Counted from the stretch's first letter, positions 9,333-18,647 are shown. The stretch is 64,000 bases of DNA from Cupriavidus sp. D39 (GCF_026627925.1 NZ_JAPNLE010000007.1:186001-250000), one strand, 5' to 3'. Translations and numbers: made by a program. Notes: generated by a model not told the origin, from the sequence alone.

Positions 9333-9893
9333 ATGAGTGAAGTAAAAGACGAAGTTGCGCCGGCGACGCTGTCGGCGCGGGTGCCGATCGGAGCCCCGGT
9401 CTATAACGCGGTGCTGGAGTTCCTCTATGAGGAAGCCGCCATGTTGGACGAGATCCGGCTGGAGGACTGGGTCGCCACGTTGGCCGAGGACCTGGTCTAT
9501 GCCGCGCCCTTGCGCCAGACACGGCCGCTGGCACAGCAGGCCGCGACGGTGATTCGGTCCATGCAGCACTACCACGACGACTACCGCTCGATCATGGGTC
9601 GCATCATGCGGCTGACCGCGACCAAGAGCGCCTGGGCGGAAGATCCGCCCTCGCGCACTCGTCGCCTGGTGACCAATGTGACGGTGCGCACTGGCGACAA
9701 CCCCGGCGAGTTCGCCGTGCGCAGCAATCTGCTGATTACCCGTAGCCGCTTCAACTTCGACGAGTTCGATTTGATCAGCGGCGAGCGGCGGGATGTGCTG
9801 CGGCGCAGTGGCGATACGTTCAAGCTGGCGCGGCGGGAGATCTTGCTGGACCAGGCGGTGTTGGGGACGCCGAACCTGGCGATTTTCTTGTAG
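9333..9893 (+). CDS. Aromatic ring-hydroxylating dioxygenase, small (beta) subunit
   Basis: The 186-residue NTF2/SnoaL-fold protein matches the beta subunit family in length and motifs: an N-terminal helix with YNAVLEFLYEEAAMLDE, a central MGRIMRLTATKSAWAEDPPS segment and a C-terminal RREILLDQAVL segment. It is the structural partner of the alpha subunit in an alpha3beta3 oxygenase. The start at 9333 is preceded by AGGAGACAACGCC; an earlier in-frame codon at 9297 lacks such a site. A strong hairpin terminator follows. Confidence 0.92.
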   Translation: MSEVKDEVAPATLSARVPIGAPVYNAVLEFLYEEAAMLDEIRLEDWVATLAEDLVYAAPLRQTRPLAQQAATVIRSMQHYHDDYRSIMGRIMRLTATKSAWAEDPPSRTRRLVTNVTVRTGDNPGEFAVRSNLLITRSRFNFDEFDLISGERRDVLRRSGDTFKLARREILLDQAVLGTPNLAIFL

Positions 9894-9912
9894 ACGGCAT
9901 CTGCTCCGTGCC

Positions 9913-9939
9913 AACGCCCCCCGGTTCCGGGGGCGTTTT
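9913..9939 (+). terminator. Rho-independent terminator after the oxygenase beta gene
   Basis: AACGCCCCC (9913-9921) pairs with GGGGGCGTT (9929-9937), a 9-bp GC-rich stem around a 7-base loop that can pair further. It runs into TTTT (9936-9939). It lies 20 bp past the beta-subunit stop, between convergent genes. Confidence 0.75.
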
Positions 9940-9962
9940 ACCTTTCAGGCCGCGGCGCGTGC

Positions 9963-10713
9963 TTAGCAGCCATCGGCATGCTCCTTGAAGCTCAGCCACC
10001 CGAGATCATCCGCACACAAGCGCTCCGGCGTGCAGGCGAAGTCCAGCGTCGATCCGACCACGCGCAAGGCTTCAGTGGCGCGCCGGGGCTGCTGCGAGTA
10101 GCAATTGCCGCTCGGCTTGGCATGGACCTGCGCATCGAGCGGCATGCCGCGCCCCAGCGAAATCACGGTAGCGCGGCGCAATACCAGCGCCGCCTCGGCG
10201 TCTTCCACGGACAGCGCGGTCAGGGCCCAGCGGGCCATGCCATGGTACAGGTCGACACCAGCGTAGGGCGACGGCCCCTCGATCACGCTGCCCAGTACTT
10301 CCCACGCGACCAGCTCGGCGTCATCGCGCCATAGCCGAGGCCGCGTGCGGCCCCGCTGCCGCACCGGTACCTCGATATCGTACTGGCGCAGCGCCAGTGC
10401 CACGCGCGGCGGCCGCAACCGCCAGCCCGGCCAGCTCGAACAGATGCGTGCATTGCTCCGTGGGATCGGTCACGCGGGTGACCTCGTGCGCGGTGAGCGA
10501 GAGCGGCATGCCTAGCAGCGCGTCCAGCCGCGCAACGGCATTGGCGCACAGCGTATAAGGCTGGCGGGGTGCCGCGCCGTCGAGGCGCGTCACGCGGCCT
10601 TCGGCACAGGCTATCTCGACCCGGAAATGATGGAAATCGTCCTCCAGCGCGGCGCGTACGCGGGTTTGCGTTCCCGCGCGCTGGCTGCAAATGATGATGC
10701 GGCGTCTAAACAT
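9963..10713 (-). pseudogene. DUF2889-like protein, frameshifted
   Basis: Two overlapping reverse frames together make one protein of about 249 residues. The first (10713 to about 10410) has the segment EQCTHLFELAGLA, resembling the conserved CTHL..L of DUF2889. The second (about 10418 to 9963) continues with LRQYDIEVPVRQR and ends SFKEHADGC. One base too many lies in the GC-rich stretch around 10390-10425. DUF2889 proteins have no established function but often occur in CoA-dependent catabolic clusters, as here. Family assignment is from remembered motif resemblance. It is convergent with the Rieske genes. Confidence 0.6.
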
Positions 10714-10779
10714 GGAAAAAGCCCCCGGAAATGCGGCAAGACAAGGGCACCATAGCCATCCTCCGGCACCCGGATGCTG

Positions 10780-10800
10780 ACACTTTACCGCTTAAAGTGT
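10780..10800 (+). promoter_or_regulatory. Inverted repeat upstream of SDR gene, candidate operator
   Basis: ACACTTTA (10780-10787) and TAAAGTGT (10793-10800) are perfect 8-bp arms around 5 bp. The outer ACAC/GTGT match the recurrent dyad of this region, but the spacing is 13 rather than 11. ACGATATATG follows directly and could supply a -10 element. The SDR start is 43 bp further on. Confidence 0.5.
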
Positions 10801-10842
10801 ACGATATATGCAATTATGTTCAAAAAATACGGAGACTTCGAC

Positions 10843-11643
10843 ATGGCATTGCTCAAGGACAGGGTTGCGATCATCACGGGGGCGGGTGGCGGCATTGGCA
10901 AGGGCGTGGCGCGCGCCTTTGCCCGTGAGGGCGCCGCGGTGGTGATTGCAGAAATCGACGAGGCGAGCGGCAGGCAGGTGGAGCAAGAGTTGAAGGATCT
11001 GGGCGCCCGGGCGCGCTTTGTCCGGACCGACGTGACGAACAAGGCGTCGATCGAAGCGGCGGTGGCGGAAACAGTCGAGCACTTCGGCAGCCTGGACATC
11101 CTGGTGAACAACGCCTTTATTCCCACGCCCAATGTGCTGCTGGAAGACAAGACCGACGAGATGCTAGAACTGACGCTGACCTCGGCGCTGTGGGCAACGT
11201 GGTGGGCAATGCGCGCGGCCATGCCGCATATGCGGGATCGCCGTTGGGGGCGGATCGTGAACTTCTACTCGATCGATACCGAGACCGGCGCGTGGCTGCA
11301 TGCCGACTACAATACCGCCAAATCCGGGATCGTCGGGCTGACGCGCAGCGCCGCCGCCGAGTGGGGACGCTTCAACGTCACGGTCAATGCGATTGCGCCG
11401 ACCGCGATGGGCGCGACCTTCTTCAAGCTGGCCGCGGAGAACCCGGGGTTTGCAGAGCGCTCGGCGGCGGCGCGGCCGCTGGGCCGTTGTGGTGAGCCCG
11501 AGGAGGATATCGGGCCTGCGGTGGTGTTCCTGGCGTCCGAGATGTCGCGCTTTATCACCGGCGAGACCTTGCATGTGGATGGCGGGCTGCACCTGCCCGG
11601 ATACAACTCGCGGCCGGCACACGTGCCTGCGCGGGAATACTGA
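10843..11643 (+). CDS. SDR-family oxidoreductase
   Basis: The 266-residue classical short-chain dehydrogenase/reductase has the nucleotide motif TGAGGGIGKG near residue 13, NNA in the fold (LVNNAF), and the catalytic Ser/Tyr-X3-Lys set (NFYSID and DYNTAK). The C-terminus ends with the family FITGETLHVDGG. It probably oxidises an alcohol or dihydrodiol; its position next to the Rieske oxygenase region makes a dihydrodiol dehydrogenase role possible but unproven. The start at 10843 follows GGAG at proper spacing; an earlier ATG at 10774 lies inside the operator-like repeat. Confidence 0.88.
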   Translation: MALLKDRVAIITGAGGGIGKGVARAFAREGAAVVIAEIDEASGRQVEQELKDLGARARFVRTDVTNKASIEAAVAETVEHFGSLDILVNNAFIPTPNVLLEDKTDEMLELTLTSALWATWWAMRAAMPHMRDRRWGRIVNFYSIDTETGAWLHADYNTAKSGIVGLTRSAAAEWGRFNVTVNAIAPTAMGATFFKLAAENPGFAERSAAARPLGRCGEPEEDIGPAVVFLASEMSRFITGETLHVDGGLHLPGYNSRPAHVPAREY

Positions 11644-11664
11644 GCAGCAATGGACGAAGGGCCA

Positions 11665-11686
11665 GAAGGGCCCCTTGGGGCCCTTC
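11665..11686. terminator. Hairpin between convergent SDR and acyl-CoA synthetase genes
   Basis: GAAGGGCCCC (11665-11674) and GGGGCCCTTC (11677-11686) form a perfect 10-bp stem. It lies in the 51-bp gap between two convergent genes and could terminate transcription from both sides. There is no long U-tract. Confidence 0.6.
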
Positions 11687-11694
11687 CTGTGATC

Positions 11695-13325
11695 TTACCG
11701 TTTGGCGACCTTGATGTCCGTCGCTTCCAGATCCCACGTATTCGCCGTCTTGCCCTCGTCGCGCAGCTGATACTTGAGGATGCGGCCTTGCGGATTCTTG
11801 GGCAGGGTATCGCGGAACTCGATGTAGCGCGGCAGCGCGTAGTAGGGAACGGCGTCCGTGGCCCAGTGGAACAGGGCTTCGGCGGTCAGGGCGGAGCCCG
11901 GGTTGAGGATGGCGGTGATCTTCACATCGTCCTCGCCCTTGTCGGAGGGCACGGCGTGGACCGCGACCTCCGCGATGTCGGGATGGGCGGAGAAGGCGGT
12001 TTCCATCTCGAAGCTGGAGATGTTCTCGCCGCGCCGGCGCAGGTAGTCCTTTTTCCGGTCCACGAAATAGAAATAGCCATCGTCATCGAACTTGCCAATA
12101 TCGCCAGTATGGAACCACATGTTTCGCATCAGCTTCAGGGTCTCTTCCGGACGGCGCCAGTAGCCCATGAACATGATGTCCGGGCGCAGCGGACGGCAGA
12201 CGATCTCGCCCGGCGTGTTGGCCGGCAGCTCGCGGTCCAGGTCGTCGACGATGCGCACGTCGAAGTCTGGCACGCGCTTGCCGGACGATCCGGGAGCGGC
12301 ATATTCGCCCGCCGGCAGCGAGGTGATCACGCAAGCCTCGGTCAGCCCGTAGCCATTGCCCCCACCAGCTTGGCGCCGAAGCGCTCGCGCCAGATGGTCT
12401 TGCTTTCCTCGGTGAACGGGTTGCCGCGCACAGTGTGGATCTGGCCAAAGCAGCGCTTGGCCGCGTCACTGTCCGGTGCGTTGGCCAGCAGGCCGCCCAT
12501 GCCGCCCAGGATCGAGGCGATGGTCGCGCCGCTGCGCTCCACCTCGGGCCAGAAGTTGGACACCGAGAAGCGCGGGACGAAGGCGACGCGCGCGCCGACG
12601 AGGATGTTCGAGATGATGCCCACCACCAGCGCGTTCTGGTGATAGAGCGGCAGCGGCGTGATCGTGATGTCGTCGGCCGTGGCGGGGCCGGAACGCAGTT
12701 GCAGCCGCGCCAGGTTGCACTGGAAGTTGTAGCTGATCATGCAGCCCTTGGACGGCCCCGTGGTGCCGGAGGTGTACATCAGGCAGGCCAGGTCCCAGGG
12801 ATTGGGCTTGCGCGCAAGCGGCGTGTCGTCGGTGCCGCGGTGCAGGTCCAGCGGCGCCAGTTGCAGGCCGCCGCAAGACGATGCGCCGGCGCTGCCGCGC
12901 TGCAGCACCAGTTTGACGTCGGGCAGTTGCGCGGCCAGCGCGCCGATGCGCTCCACGTAGTCCGCTTCGCAGATCACCAGCGGGGCGCTGGCATCGGCGA
13001 TCTGGTGGCGCAAGAACTCTCCGCGCAGCGCCGTGTTGACCGGCACGCTGACCGCGCACAGCTTGTTGATCGCGAGCCAGGAGATGACGGCGTCGATATT
13101 GTTGTCCAGCATGGTGACCACGGTCTGGCCGGGCTGGATGCCCAGGGCGGCCAGGGAGTTCGCCAGCCGGGTCGAAAGTTGATCGACTTCGCGATAGGTG
13201 TACAGTTCACCCGAGAAATCGAGCAGCACACGGTCTGGATGCGCGGCCACGGCACGGTCGAGCGCGGCGATCACGGTGTCCTGTTCGCCAAGCGACCAGG
13301 TATCTGTATTTCCCATCCCTGCCAT
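11695..13325 (-). pseudogene. AMP-binding acyl-CoA synthetase, frameshifted
   Basis: The gene encodes an ATP-dependent acid-CoA ligase of the ANL superfamily. The P-loop-like YTSGTTGPSKG and the hinge region (HTGDIG, then KDYLRRRGENIS) are visible. The frame breaks in the C-run 12359-12363 (G-run on the coding strand). One extra G would turn VGAMATG-stop into VGGNGYGLTEACVITS and give a 543-residue protein of normal length. It probably activates a carboxylic acid for the beta-oxidation enzymes of this cluster. It is divergent from a TetR regulator across 129 bp that hold a perfect palindrome. The single homopolymer change may be a sequencing error. Confidence 0.88.
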
Positions 13326-13371
13326 ATCATCATCTCCGAAATAAGAACCGGGTGCTGTCCCAGTAAATTCT

Positions 13372-13388
13372 AATACAAGAATTGTATT
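13372..13388. promoter_or_regulatory. Perfect palindrome between acyl-CoA synthetase and TetR genes
   Basis: AATACAA (13372-13378), GAA and TTGTATT (13382-13388) form a perfect 7-3-7 inverted repeat in the divergent intergenic region. Its size and position suit a TetR-family operator controlling both genes. The sequence differs from the ACAC-N11-GTGT dyad found elsewhere here. Confidence 0.5.
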
Positions 13389-13575
13389 CTATGCCTTGTA
13401 TTCCTTTATCGATCTGCGGGAAAACCCGCAAAACTTAGTCCAGACGATTCCTTCATGGCGAAACAGATGAACAGCGTGAGCAAAAACCAAGCCTGTCGAG
13501 ACCGAAATCGAAACGGCACCAAAGCGGCGGGCCGCAGCGGAGAAGCCCGCGAAAGCAAAAGCGGCCCTGAAGGCA

Positions 13576-14265
13576 GTGGCCGCTGCGCCGGCGGAGAAGA
13601 AGAAAAGCGCCCCGGCGAAGAAAGCGGCGGCTGCAGCCACGCCCGCAGCGCCCGCGGCTGCAACGCCGCGCCGGCGCCGCAGCAACAAGCGCTCCCAGCA
13701 GACCATCGACAACATCTTCGAGGCCACCGAGAAGGTGATCCTGGAGTCGGGCGCCGAGCGCATTTCGATCCTCGAGGTCTGCAATACCGCCAGCATCTCG
13801 CGCGGCACGTTCTATCGCTACTTTGCCTCGCAGGAGGAACTGCTGGATGCGTTCTCGCGCTACAAGCGGGAGACCTTCCACAAGTTGCTGGCCGAGTTGC
13901 TCGAGCCCATCAGCGACCCGGACGAACGCTTCGCGACGCTGGTGAAATACCTGGAGGACTACATGGCCATCGGCAGTTCACGGCGGCTGCTGCTGGTGGC
14001 GCCGGAATTCGCCATGAGCTTCTTCAAGCGGATCTTCCACGACTCGGTAGTGCGCTTCCAGGATTTCCTCGCGCCGGTGTTTGATGCCTGGGATGAGCGG
14101 CTGGGCATCGCGCTGGACCGCGAGCTGATCTGCGACCTGCTGATCCGCATGGTGATGAGCGAGAACCTGGTGTGGGGCGAGTCGGATCACGGCGCCATGT
14201 CGCGCCGGATCGGGCGGATGGTGGAAGCGTTGCGCTTCGGCGGCGTGACGCGGGCACGGCGCTAG
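13576..14265 (+). CDS. TetR/AcrR-family regulator with basic Lys/Ala/Pro-rich N-terminal tail
   Basis: The uninterrupted frame opens with a GTG and gives 229 residues: an Ala/Lys/Pro tail (about 1-38), a TetR HTH (about 40-90, with CNTASISRGTFYRYFASQEE) and a ligand domain. The true start is probably the ATG at 13455. Removing one A from the 5-A run at 13482-13486 joins MAKQMNSVSK to this frame through a tail even richer in Lys and Ala (about 269 residues in all). The tail resembles histone-H1-like bacterial DNA-binding tails. It lies divergent from the acyl-CoA synthetase, which it probably controls. Confidence 0.83.
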   Translation: MAAAPAEKKKSAPAKKAAAAATPAAPAAATPRRRRSNKRSQQTIDNIFEATEKVILESGAERISILEVCNTASISRGTFYRYFASQEELLDAFSRYKRETFHKLLAELLEPISDPDERFATLVKYLEDYMAIGSSRRLLLVAPEFAMSFFKRIFHDSVVRFQDFLAPVFDAWDERLGIALDRELICDLLIRMVMSENLVWGESDHGAMSRRIGRMVEALRFGGVTRARR

Positions 14266-14325
14266 AGGGCAGTGCCGTGGGCTGCATGCAGCCCACGGCC
14301 TTCCTGTCCTTGAAAATTAAATTGA

Positions 14326-14344
14326 ACACATTTGCATAAAATGA
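14326..14344 (+). promoter_or_regulatory. Degenerate ACAC-N11 dyad upstream of the amidohydrolase operon
   Basis: ACAC at 14326-14329 is followed by ATTTGCATAAA and then ATGA instead of GTGT. The left arm closely matches the 2419 palindrome (ACACATTT), so this may be a one-sided or weakened site of the same operator family. It lies 150 bp upstream of the operon start. Confidence 0.3.
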
Positions 14345-14492
14345 CTAACATTGGCATGATGTTGTCGGTCTGAGCCCGCGTTTGCGCGACCAGTGTCCAG
14401 TGGTGTCCTTTGGTCCGGGCGTGAAGCGAGTGACAGACCGCTTTCCCCACCGCTGCGCGTTCCAGCGCCGCGTATGACAAAAGGAGACCTTC

Positions 14493-15569
14493 ATGCTGAT
14501 CGACCTTCACGCCCATGCGCCGCATCCCGGGTACTACAACCAACACCCGCACTGGGGTCCCTTCTTCGAGCAGCATGCCGATGGCGACGTCAAGCTGCGG
14601 GTTGGCGACTGGATCCTGACCCTGGGGTCCCCGGAGCGCAAGGCCGCGGTCCGCTCGGGCAAGGGCCTGAAGCTCGATGAGTACTTCGCACGCTGGGCGG
14701 ATCCCAAGGTGCGCCTGGCCGGCATGGACGCCGCGGGCCAGAACGCGCAGGTGGTCTCGGTGCCGTCGCACTGCTACATGTACTGGGCGGAAGCCGATTT
14801 CTCCGTGCCGTACGCCCGCAAGGTCAACGACACCCTGGCGGAGTACTGCTCGGCCGCACCCGACCGGCTGATGTATTGGGCCCATGCTCCGCTGAACGCG
14901 CCGGAAGAGGCCGCCAAGGAACTGCGCCGCGCCTGCGGCGAACTGGGCGCCAAAGGCCTGGTTGCCGGCGGCGCCAACTTCGGCGGGCTGGAGTTCGACT
15001 CGCCGGAGATGGATCCGGTCTGGCGCGCCCTCTGCGACCTGGACCTGCCGATGTTCGTCCATGGCTATAACCAGTCGGTTACCTGGGGCGACAAGGCCAA
15101 CACCGACCGCTATGAAACCACCGCCATCGTCGGCATGCAGTACGACGAAACGCGCTGTTTCTGGAACCTGGTCTGCGGCGGCGTGTTCGACCGCTTCCCC
15201 GACCTGAAGGTGTACATCACGCACGGCGGCGGCTACGTGCCATACCAGCTCGGCCGGCTGGCCCAGTGCAACACCAACCTGGATTTCGTGCACAACAAGA
15301 AGCCGGTGCTCGAGTACCTGAAGAACTTCTATTTCGACGTCGAGCTGCATGAGATCCCGATGCGCCAGGCGCTGGTCGACATCATCGGCGCTGACCGCAT
15401 CGTCTACGGCAGCAACTTCGGCGGCAGCGACGCGGTGCGCCACGACCTGACCGATGGCCTGCGGCTGTCCGACGACGACCTGCAAAAGATCCGCTGGCAG
15501 AACGCCTGCAAGCTGCTGCATCTCGATGCTGCGAAGATTGGCGAACCGGTGCGTAAGGAGGCAGCATGA
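14493..15569 (+). CDS. Amidohydrolase family protein (ACMSD-like)
   Basis: The 358-residue TIM-barrel metal-dependent hydrolase/decarboxylase of the Amidohydro_2 family (relatives include ACMS decarboxylase and gamma-resorcylate decarboxylase) has the metal motif His6-X-His8 (DLHAHAP). Further likely ligands are in FVHGYN and ITHGGGYVPY, with the acidic end near YGSNFGGSD. It could decarboxylate an aromatic acid or hydrolyse a ring. It is the first gene of an operon with FAH hydrolase, hydroxyacyl-CoA dehydrogenase and thiolase. AAAAGGAGA precedes the start. Its stop overlaps the next start (ATGA). Confidence 0.88.
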   Translation: MLIDLHAHAPHPGYYNQHPHWGPFFEQHADGDVKLRVGDWILTLGSPERKAAVRSGKGLKLDEYFARWADPKVRLAGMDAAGQNAQVVSVPSHCYMYWAEADFSVPYARKVNDTLAEYCSAAPDRLMYWAHAPLNAPEEAAKELRRACGELGAKGLVAGGANFGGLEFDSPEMDPVWRALCDLDLPMFVHGYNQSVTWGDKANTDRYETTAIVGMQYDETRCFWNLVCGGVFDRFPDLKVYITHGGGYVPYQLGRLAQCNTNLDFVHNKKPVLEYLKNFYFDVELHEIPMRQALVDIIGADRIVYGSNFGGSDAVRHDLTDGLRLSDDDLQKIRWQNACKLLHLDAAKIGEPVRKEAA

Positions 15570-16414
15570 AGATCGCGCGCTGTACCGACGGCGGCGCGCC
15601 GTTCTGGGCCGTGGTGGACACCGCGCGGGGCGAGCTCACGCCGATTGCCGGCGCGTTTGCCGACTGGGCGCCCGCGCTGACGCGCGGCGAAGGCGCGGGC
15701 GCCTTGACGCTGGCTGGCGGGGCACGGCCGCTGGCCAGCGTGCGGCTGCTGCCTCCGGTGGAGAAGACCAACCGCGTGGTGGTGGCGGGCGCCAATTACG
15801 CCAAGCATCTCCGTGACGATTTCGGCATGGGTGGACACACGCAGCCGGTGGCGTTCCTCAAGGCCTACGGTGCGCTGATCGGTGCCAACGACCCGATCCG
15901 TTACCCGCCGCTCACGCGTGAGCTGGACCACGAGGTCGAGCTGGTCGCGGTGATCGGCGCGCAACGCGTCGACCGCAGCGATCCTTTGTCCAGCGTGCTG
16001 GGCTACACCGTTGGCAACGACGTCAGCGCGCGCGACCTGCAGCGCAGCGGCCCGCCGGGCGTGGGCATGGACCTGTTCTCCGCCAAGAGCCAGGACGACA
16101 CCACGGGGCTTGGGCCGTGGATCGTCACCCGCGACGAGTTTCCCGCCGGCAGCCCGAAGCTGCGCATGACCCTGAACGTGAATGGCGATACCCGCCAGGA
16201 TGCTTCGTCGGGCGAGATGACCTGGGACGTGGCCGAACTTGTGCGGTTCGTCGACGAGCGCTCGCGCTTCGAATGCGGCGATGTGCTCTACACGGGCTCG
16301 CCGGAAGGCACGGGCCAGGGTAGCGGACGATTCCTGAACCCGGGGGATGTGGTCGAAGCGAGCGTGGAAGGCGTTGGCACGCTGCGCAACGTCGTTTCGG
16401 AGATTACCTCATGA
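15566..16414 (+). CDS. Fumarylacetoacetate hydrolase family protein
   Basis: The 282-residue FAH-fold enzyme has the metal-binding core ELDHEVELVAVIG, the YTVGNDVSARD motif and the C-terminal LYTGSPEGTG, where the usual hydrolases read FTGTPxGVG. These enzymes hydrolyse, decarboxylate or isomerise 2-oxo acids from ring cleavage. It is translationally coupled to the amidohydrolase (4-bp ATGA overlap), which suggests that the two act on consecutive intermediates. The length is typical. Confidence 0.9.
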   Translation: MKIARCTDGGAPFWAVVDTARGELTPIAGAFADWAPALTRGEGAGALTLAGGARPLASVRLLPPVEKTNRVVVAGANYAKHLRDDFGMGGHTQPVAFLKAYGALIGANDPIRYPPLTRELDHEVELVAVIGAQRVDRSDPLSSVLGYTVGNDVSARDLQRSGPPGVGMDLFSAKSQDDTTGLGPWIVTRDEFPAGSPKLRMTLNVNGDTRQDASSGEMTWDVAELVRFVDERSRFECGDVLYTGSPEGTGQGSGRFLNPGDVVEASVEGVGTLRNVVSEITS

Positions 16415-16456
16415 GGGGCATGCGCATCATGATTTCTTGAAACTGGAGACTGCCGA

Positions 16457-17359
16457 ATGACCCTGATGAACAACAAGGTGATCGTGGTCGGTGCCGGCCT
16501 GATGGGCTCCGGTATTGCACATGCGTTTGCCAGTTCGGGCTTTGCCACGGCGCTGGTCGATACCGACGCCCAGGCGCTGGAACGCGCGCGAATGACGATC
16601 GGCAAGATCCTCGACGACGGGGTAAGGCTGGGTAAGCTTGACGCCGGGGTGGCGCAGGCCGCCAAGGGCCGCCTGACCGTGGAGACCGATCTGACCGTCG
16701 CGGCCACAGGCGCGCAACTGCTGGTCGAAACCGTATCGGAAAACCTGGCGGTAAAGAAGGCCGTGATTACGCAGGCGGCTGCGGTGATGGCCGACGGCGC
16801 GATCTATGCCACCAATACATCCGCCCTGAGCGTAACCGAGATCGCCGTCGCGGTGTCCAGCCCGGAGCGGGTGGTTGGGATGCATTTCTTTAACCCGGTG
16901 CACAAGATGAAGCTGGTCGAGCTGGTGCGCGGCCTGGCCACCAGTGACGAAACCGTGGCGCTGACGCGCGACTACGCCGACCTGATCGGCAAGACGTCGA
17001 TCGTGGTCAATGAGTCGCCCGGCCTGACCACCAGCCGCATGTCGGCGCTGCTCGGCAATGAGGCGATGTGGATGTTGCAGGAGGGCACCGCCAGCGCGGA
17101 AGACATCGATACCGCGCTGCGCCTTGGCTTCAATCACCCGATGGGCCCGCTGGAACTCGGCGACCTGACCGGTTGGGATACCCGCTTGTCGGTGCTGAAG
17201 TACCTGCACCAGACCTTGGGCGACAAATTCCGGCCGTGCCCCCTGATGATCAAGATGGTGTCCGCCGGGCGGCTAGGCCGCAAGAGCGGTCACGGCGTCT
17301 ACCGCTACGAGGACGGCCAGCGCATGCCCGGTTCCGGCTTGAAGGGGAGCGCGCTATGA
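16457..17359 (+). CDS. 3-hydroxyacyl-CoA dehydrogenase
   Basis: The 300-residue monofunctional enzyme of the PaaH/Hbd type has an N-terminal NAD motif VVGAGLMGSGIAHAF and the catalytic His segment VGMHFFNPVHKMKLVEL. The C-terminal dimer domain carries LGFNHPMGPLELGDLTG. It oxidises a 3-hydroxyacyl-CoA to the 3-oxoacyl-CoA, directly before thiolysis by the next gene product. The two genes overlap by ATGA at 17356-17359. Confidence 0.93.
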   Translation: MTLMNNKVIVVGAGLMGSGIAHAFASSGFATALVDTDAQALERARMTIGKILDDGVRLGKLDAGVAQAAKGRLTVETDLTVAATGAQLLVETVSENLAVKKAVITQAAAVMADGAIYATNTSALSVTEIAVAVSSPERVVGMHFFNPVHKMKLVELVRGLATSDETVALTRDYADLIGKTSIVVNESPGLTTSRMSALLGNEAMWMLQEGTASAEDIDTALRLGFNHPMGPLELGDLTGWDTRLSVLKYLHQTLGDKFRPCPLMIKMVSAGRLGRKSGHGVYRYEDGQRMPGSGLKGSAL

Positions 17360-18531
17360 GCACGGACGTGGTGATCGTCGGTGCGGTGCGTACGCCAGTC
17401 GGCAAGTTCCGCGGCAGCCTGGCCGGCGTGCGCGCCGATCATCTCGGAGCCCTGGTGATTGGCGAGCTGGTAAGCCGGGCCGGGCTGCGCCCGGATGTCG
17501 TCGACGACGTGATTTTTGGCTGTGTCACGCAGATCGGCGAGCAGTCCGCCAATATTGCCCGGACGTCGCTGCTGGGCGCTGGCTGGCCGGTCACGATCCC
17601 GGGCCTGACCATCGACCGGAAATGCGGCTCGGGCGAAGCGGCGGTGCATGTCGGCGCCGGTCTACTCGCCTGCGGCGCGGCCGACGTGGTGGTGGCTGGT
17701 GGAGCGGAGAACATGAGCCGTGTGCCAATGGGCAGCAACCGCGATCTCCACGGCGAGGCCTTCGGCTGGCTGGCCGCGGAGCGCTTTGAGCTCACAGGCC
17801 AGGGCGAAGCCGCCGAGCGGATGTGCGATCAGTGGGGCCTTAGCCGCGAGCAGCTCGATGCGTATGCGGTGGAGAGCCATCGCCGCGCGGCGGCAGCAGC
17901 GGCTGCAGGCTGGTTCAAGCAGGAGACCGTGCCGGTGCCCGTGGAAGCCTTGCGGGAAAAACCAGTCGAAGGCGCTGCGCCGGCTTTGCTGGCGGACGAG
18001 ACCATTCGCGCCGGCACCAGCGCGGAGCGGCTGGCTACGCTGAAGACCAGCTTTCGCGCCGATGGCCGGATCACGGCGGGCAATGCCTCGCAGATTTCCG
18101 ATGGCGCGGCCGCGCTGTTGCTGATGTCGGCCCGCAAGGCGGATGCGCTGGGGGTAATGCCGCGCGCGCGGGTCCGCGCGGTGGCAACGGTCGGCTCCGA
18201 TCCCACGCTGATGCTGACCGGGCCGATTGCCGCTACCCGCCAGGTGCTGGCCAAGGCTGGCCTGGGCCCGGGCGACATCGACCTGTTCGAGGTCAACGAG
18301 GCCTTCGCGCCGGTGCCGCTGGTGTGGATGAAGGAACTGGGTGTCTCGCATGAGCGCCTCAATGTCAACGGCGGGGCCATTGCGCTAGGGCATCCGCTTG
18401 GTGCCAGCGGCGCGCGGATCATGACGTCGATGCTGCATGAGATGGAGAGGCGTGGGGCGCGATTTGGGTTGCAGGCTATTTGCTGTGCTGGCGGGATGGG
18501 GACGGCGACTATTGTTGAGAGGTTGGGGTGA
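17356..18531 (+). CDS. Acetyl-CoA acyltransferase (thiolase)
   Basis: The 391-residue thiolase has the nucleophile Cys90 (DRKCGSGEAAVH), His346 (GGAIALGHPLGASGAR) and a C-terminal Cys pair (376-377, AICCAGGMG) supplying the proton-transfer Cys. The CCAGG spelling differs from the usual CIGGG, but one Cys is in place. It cleaves 3-oxoacyl-CoA to acetyl-CoA plus a shortened acyl-CoA. It is last in the amidohydrolase-FAH-dehydrogenase operon, giving a complete final beta-oxidation step. Confidence 0.93.
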   Translation: MSTDVVIVGAVRTPVGKFRGSLAGVRADHLGALVIGELVSRAGLRPDVVDDVIFGCVTQIGEQSANIARTSLLGAGWPVTIPGLTIDRKCGSGEAAVHVGAGLLACGAADVVVAGGAENMSRVPMGSNRDLHGEAFGWLAAERFELTGQGEAAERMCDQWGLSREQLDAYAVESHRRAAAAAAAGWFKQETVPVPVEALREKPVEGAAPALLADETIRAGTSAERLATLKTSFRADGRITAGNASQISDGAAALLLMSARKADALGVMPRARVRAVATVGSDPTLMLTGPIAATRQVLAKAGLGPGDIDLFEVNEAFAPVPLVWMKELGVSHERLNVNGGAIALGHPLGASGARIMTSMLHEMERRGARFGLQAICCAGGMGTATIVERLG

Positions 18532-18631
18532 GGGGGCGGTTTTAACTGCAACTGACTAACTTCAAAGGCTTAACATCGAGGCGTCGCATACGGGATGGCC
18601 CATCCCAACGCTCCCGCTGGTTGGCTCCCCT

Positions 18632-18647
18632 CTCCCGCAAGCGGGAG
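18632..18647. repeat. Hairpin within an intergenic C-rich repeat-like element
   Basis: CTCCCGC-AA-GCGGGAG forms a 7-bp stem inside the longer run of alternating C-rich and G-rich blocks at 18624-18672. Such elements recur between genes in betaproteobacteria and often lie between convergent genes, as here. No second copy was noticed in this window. Confidence 0.45.
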
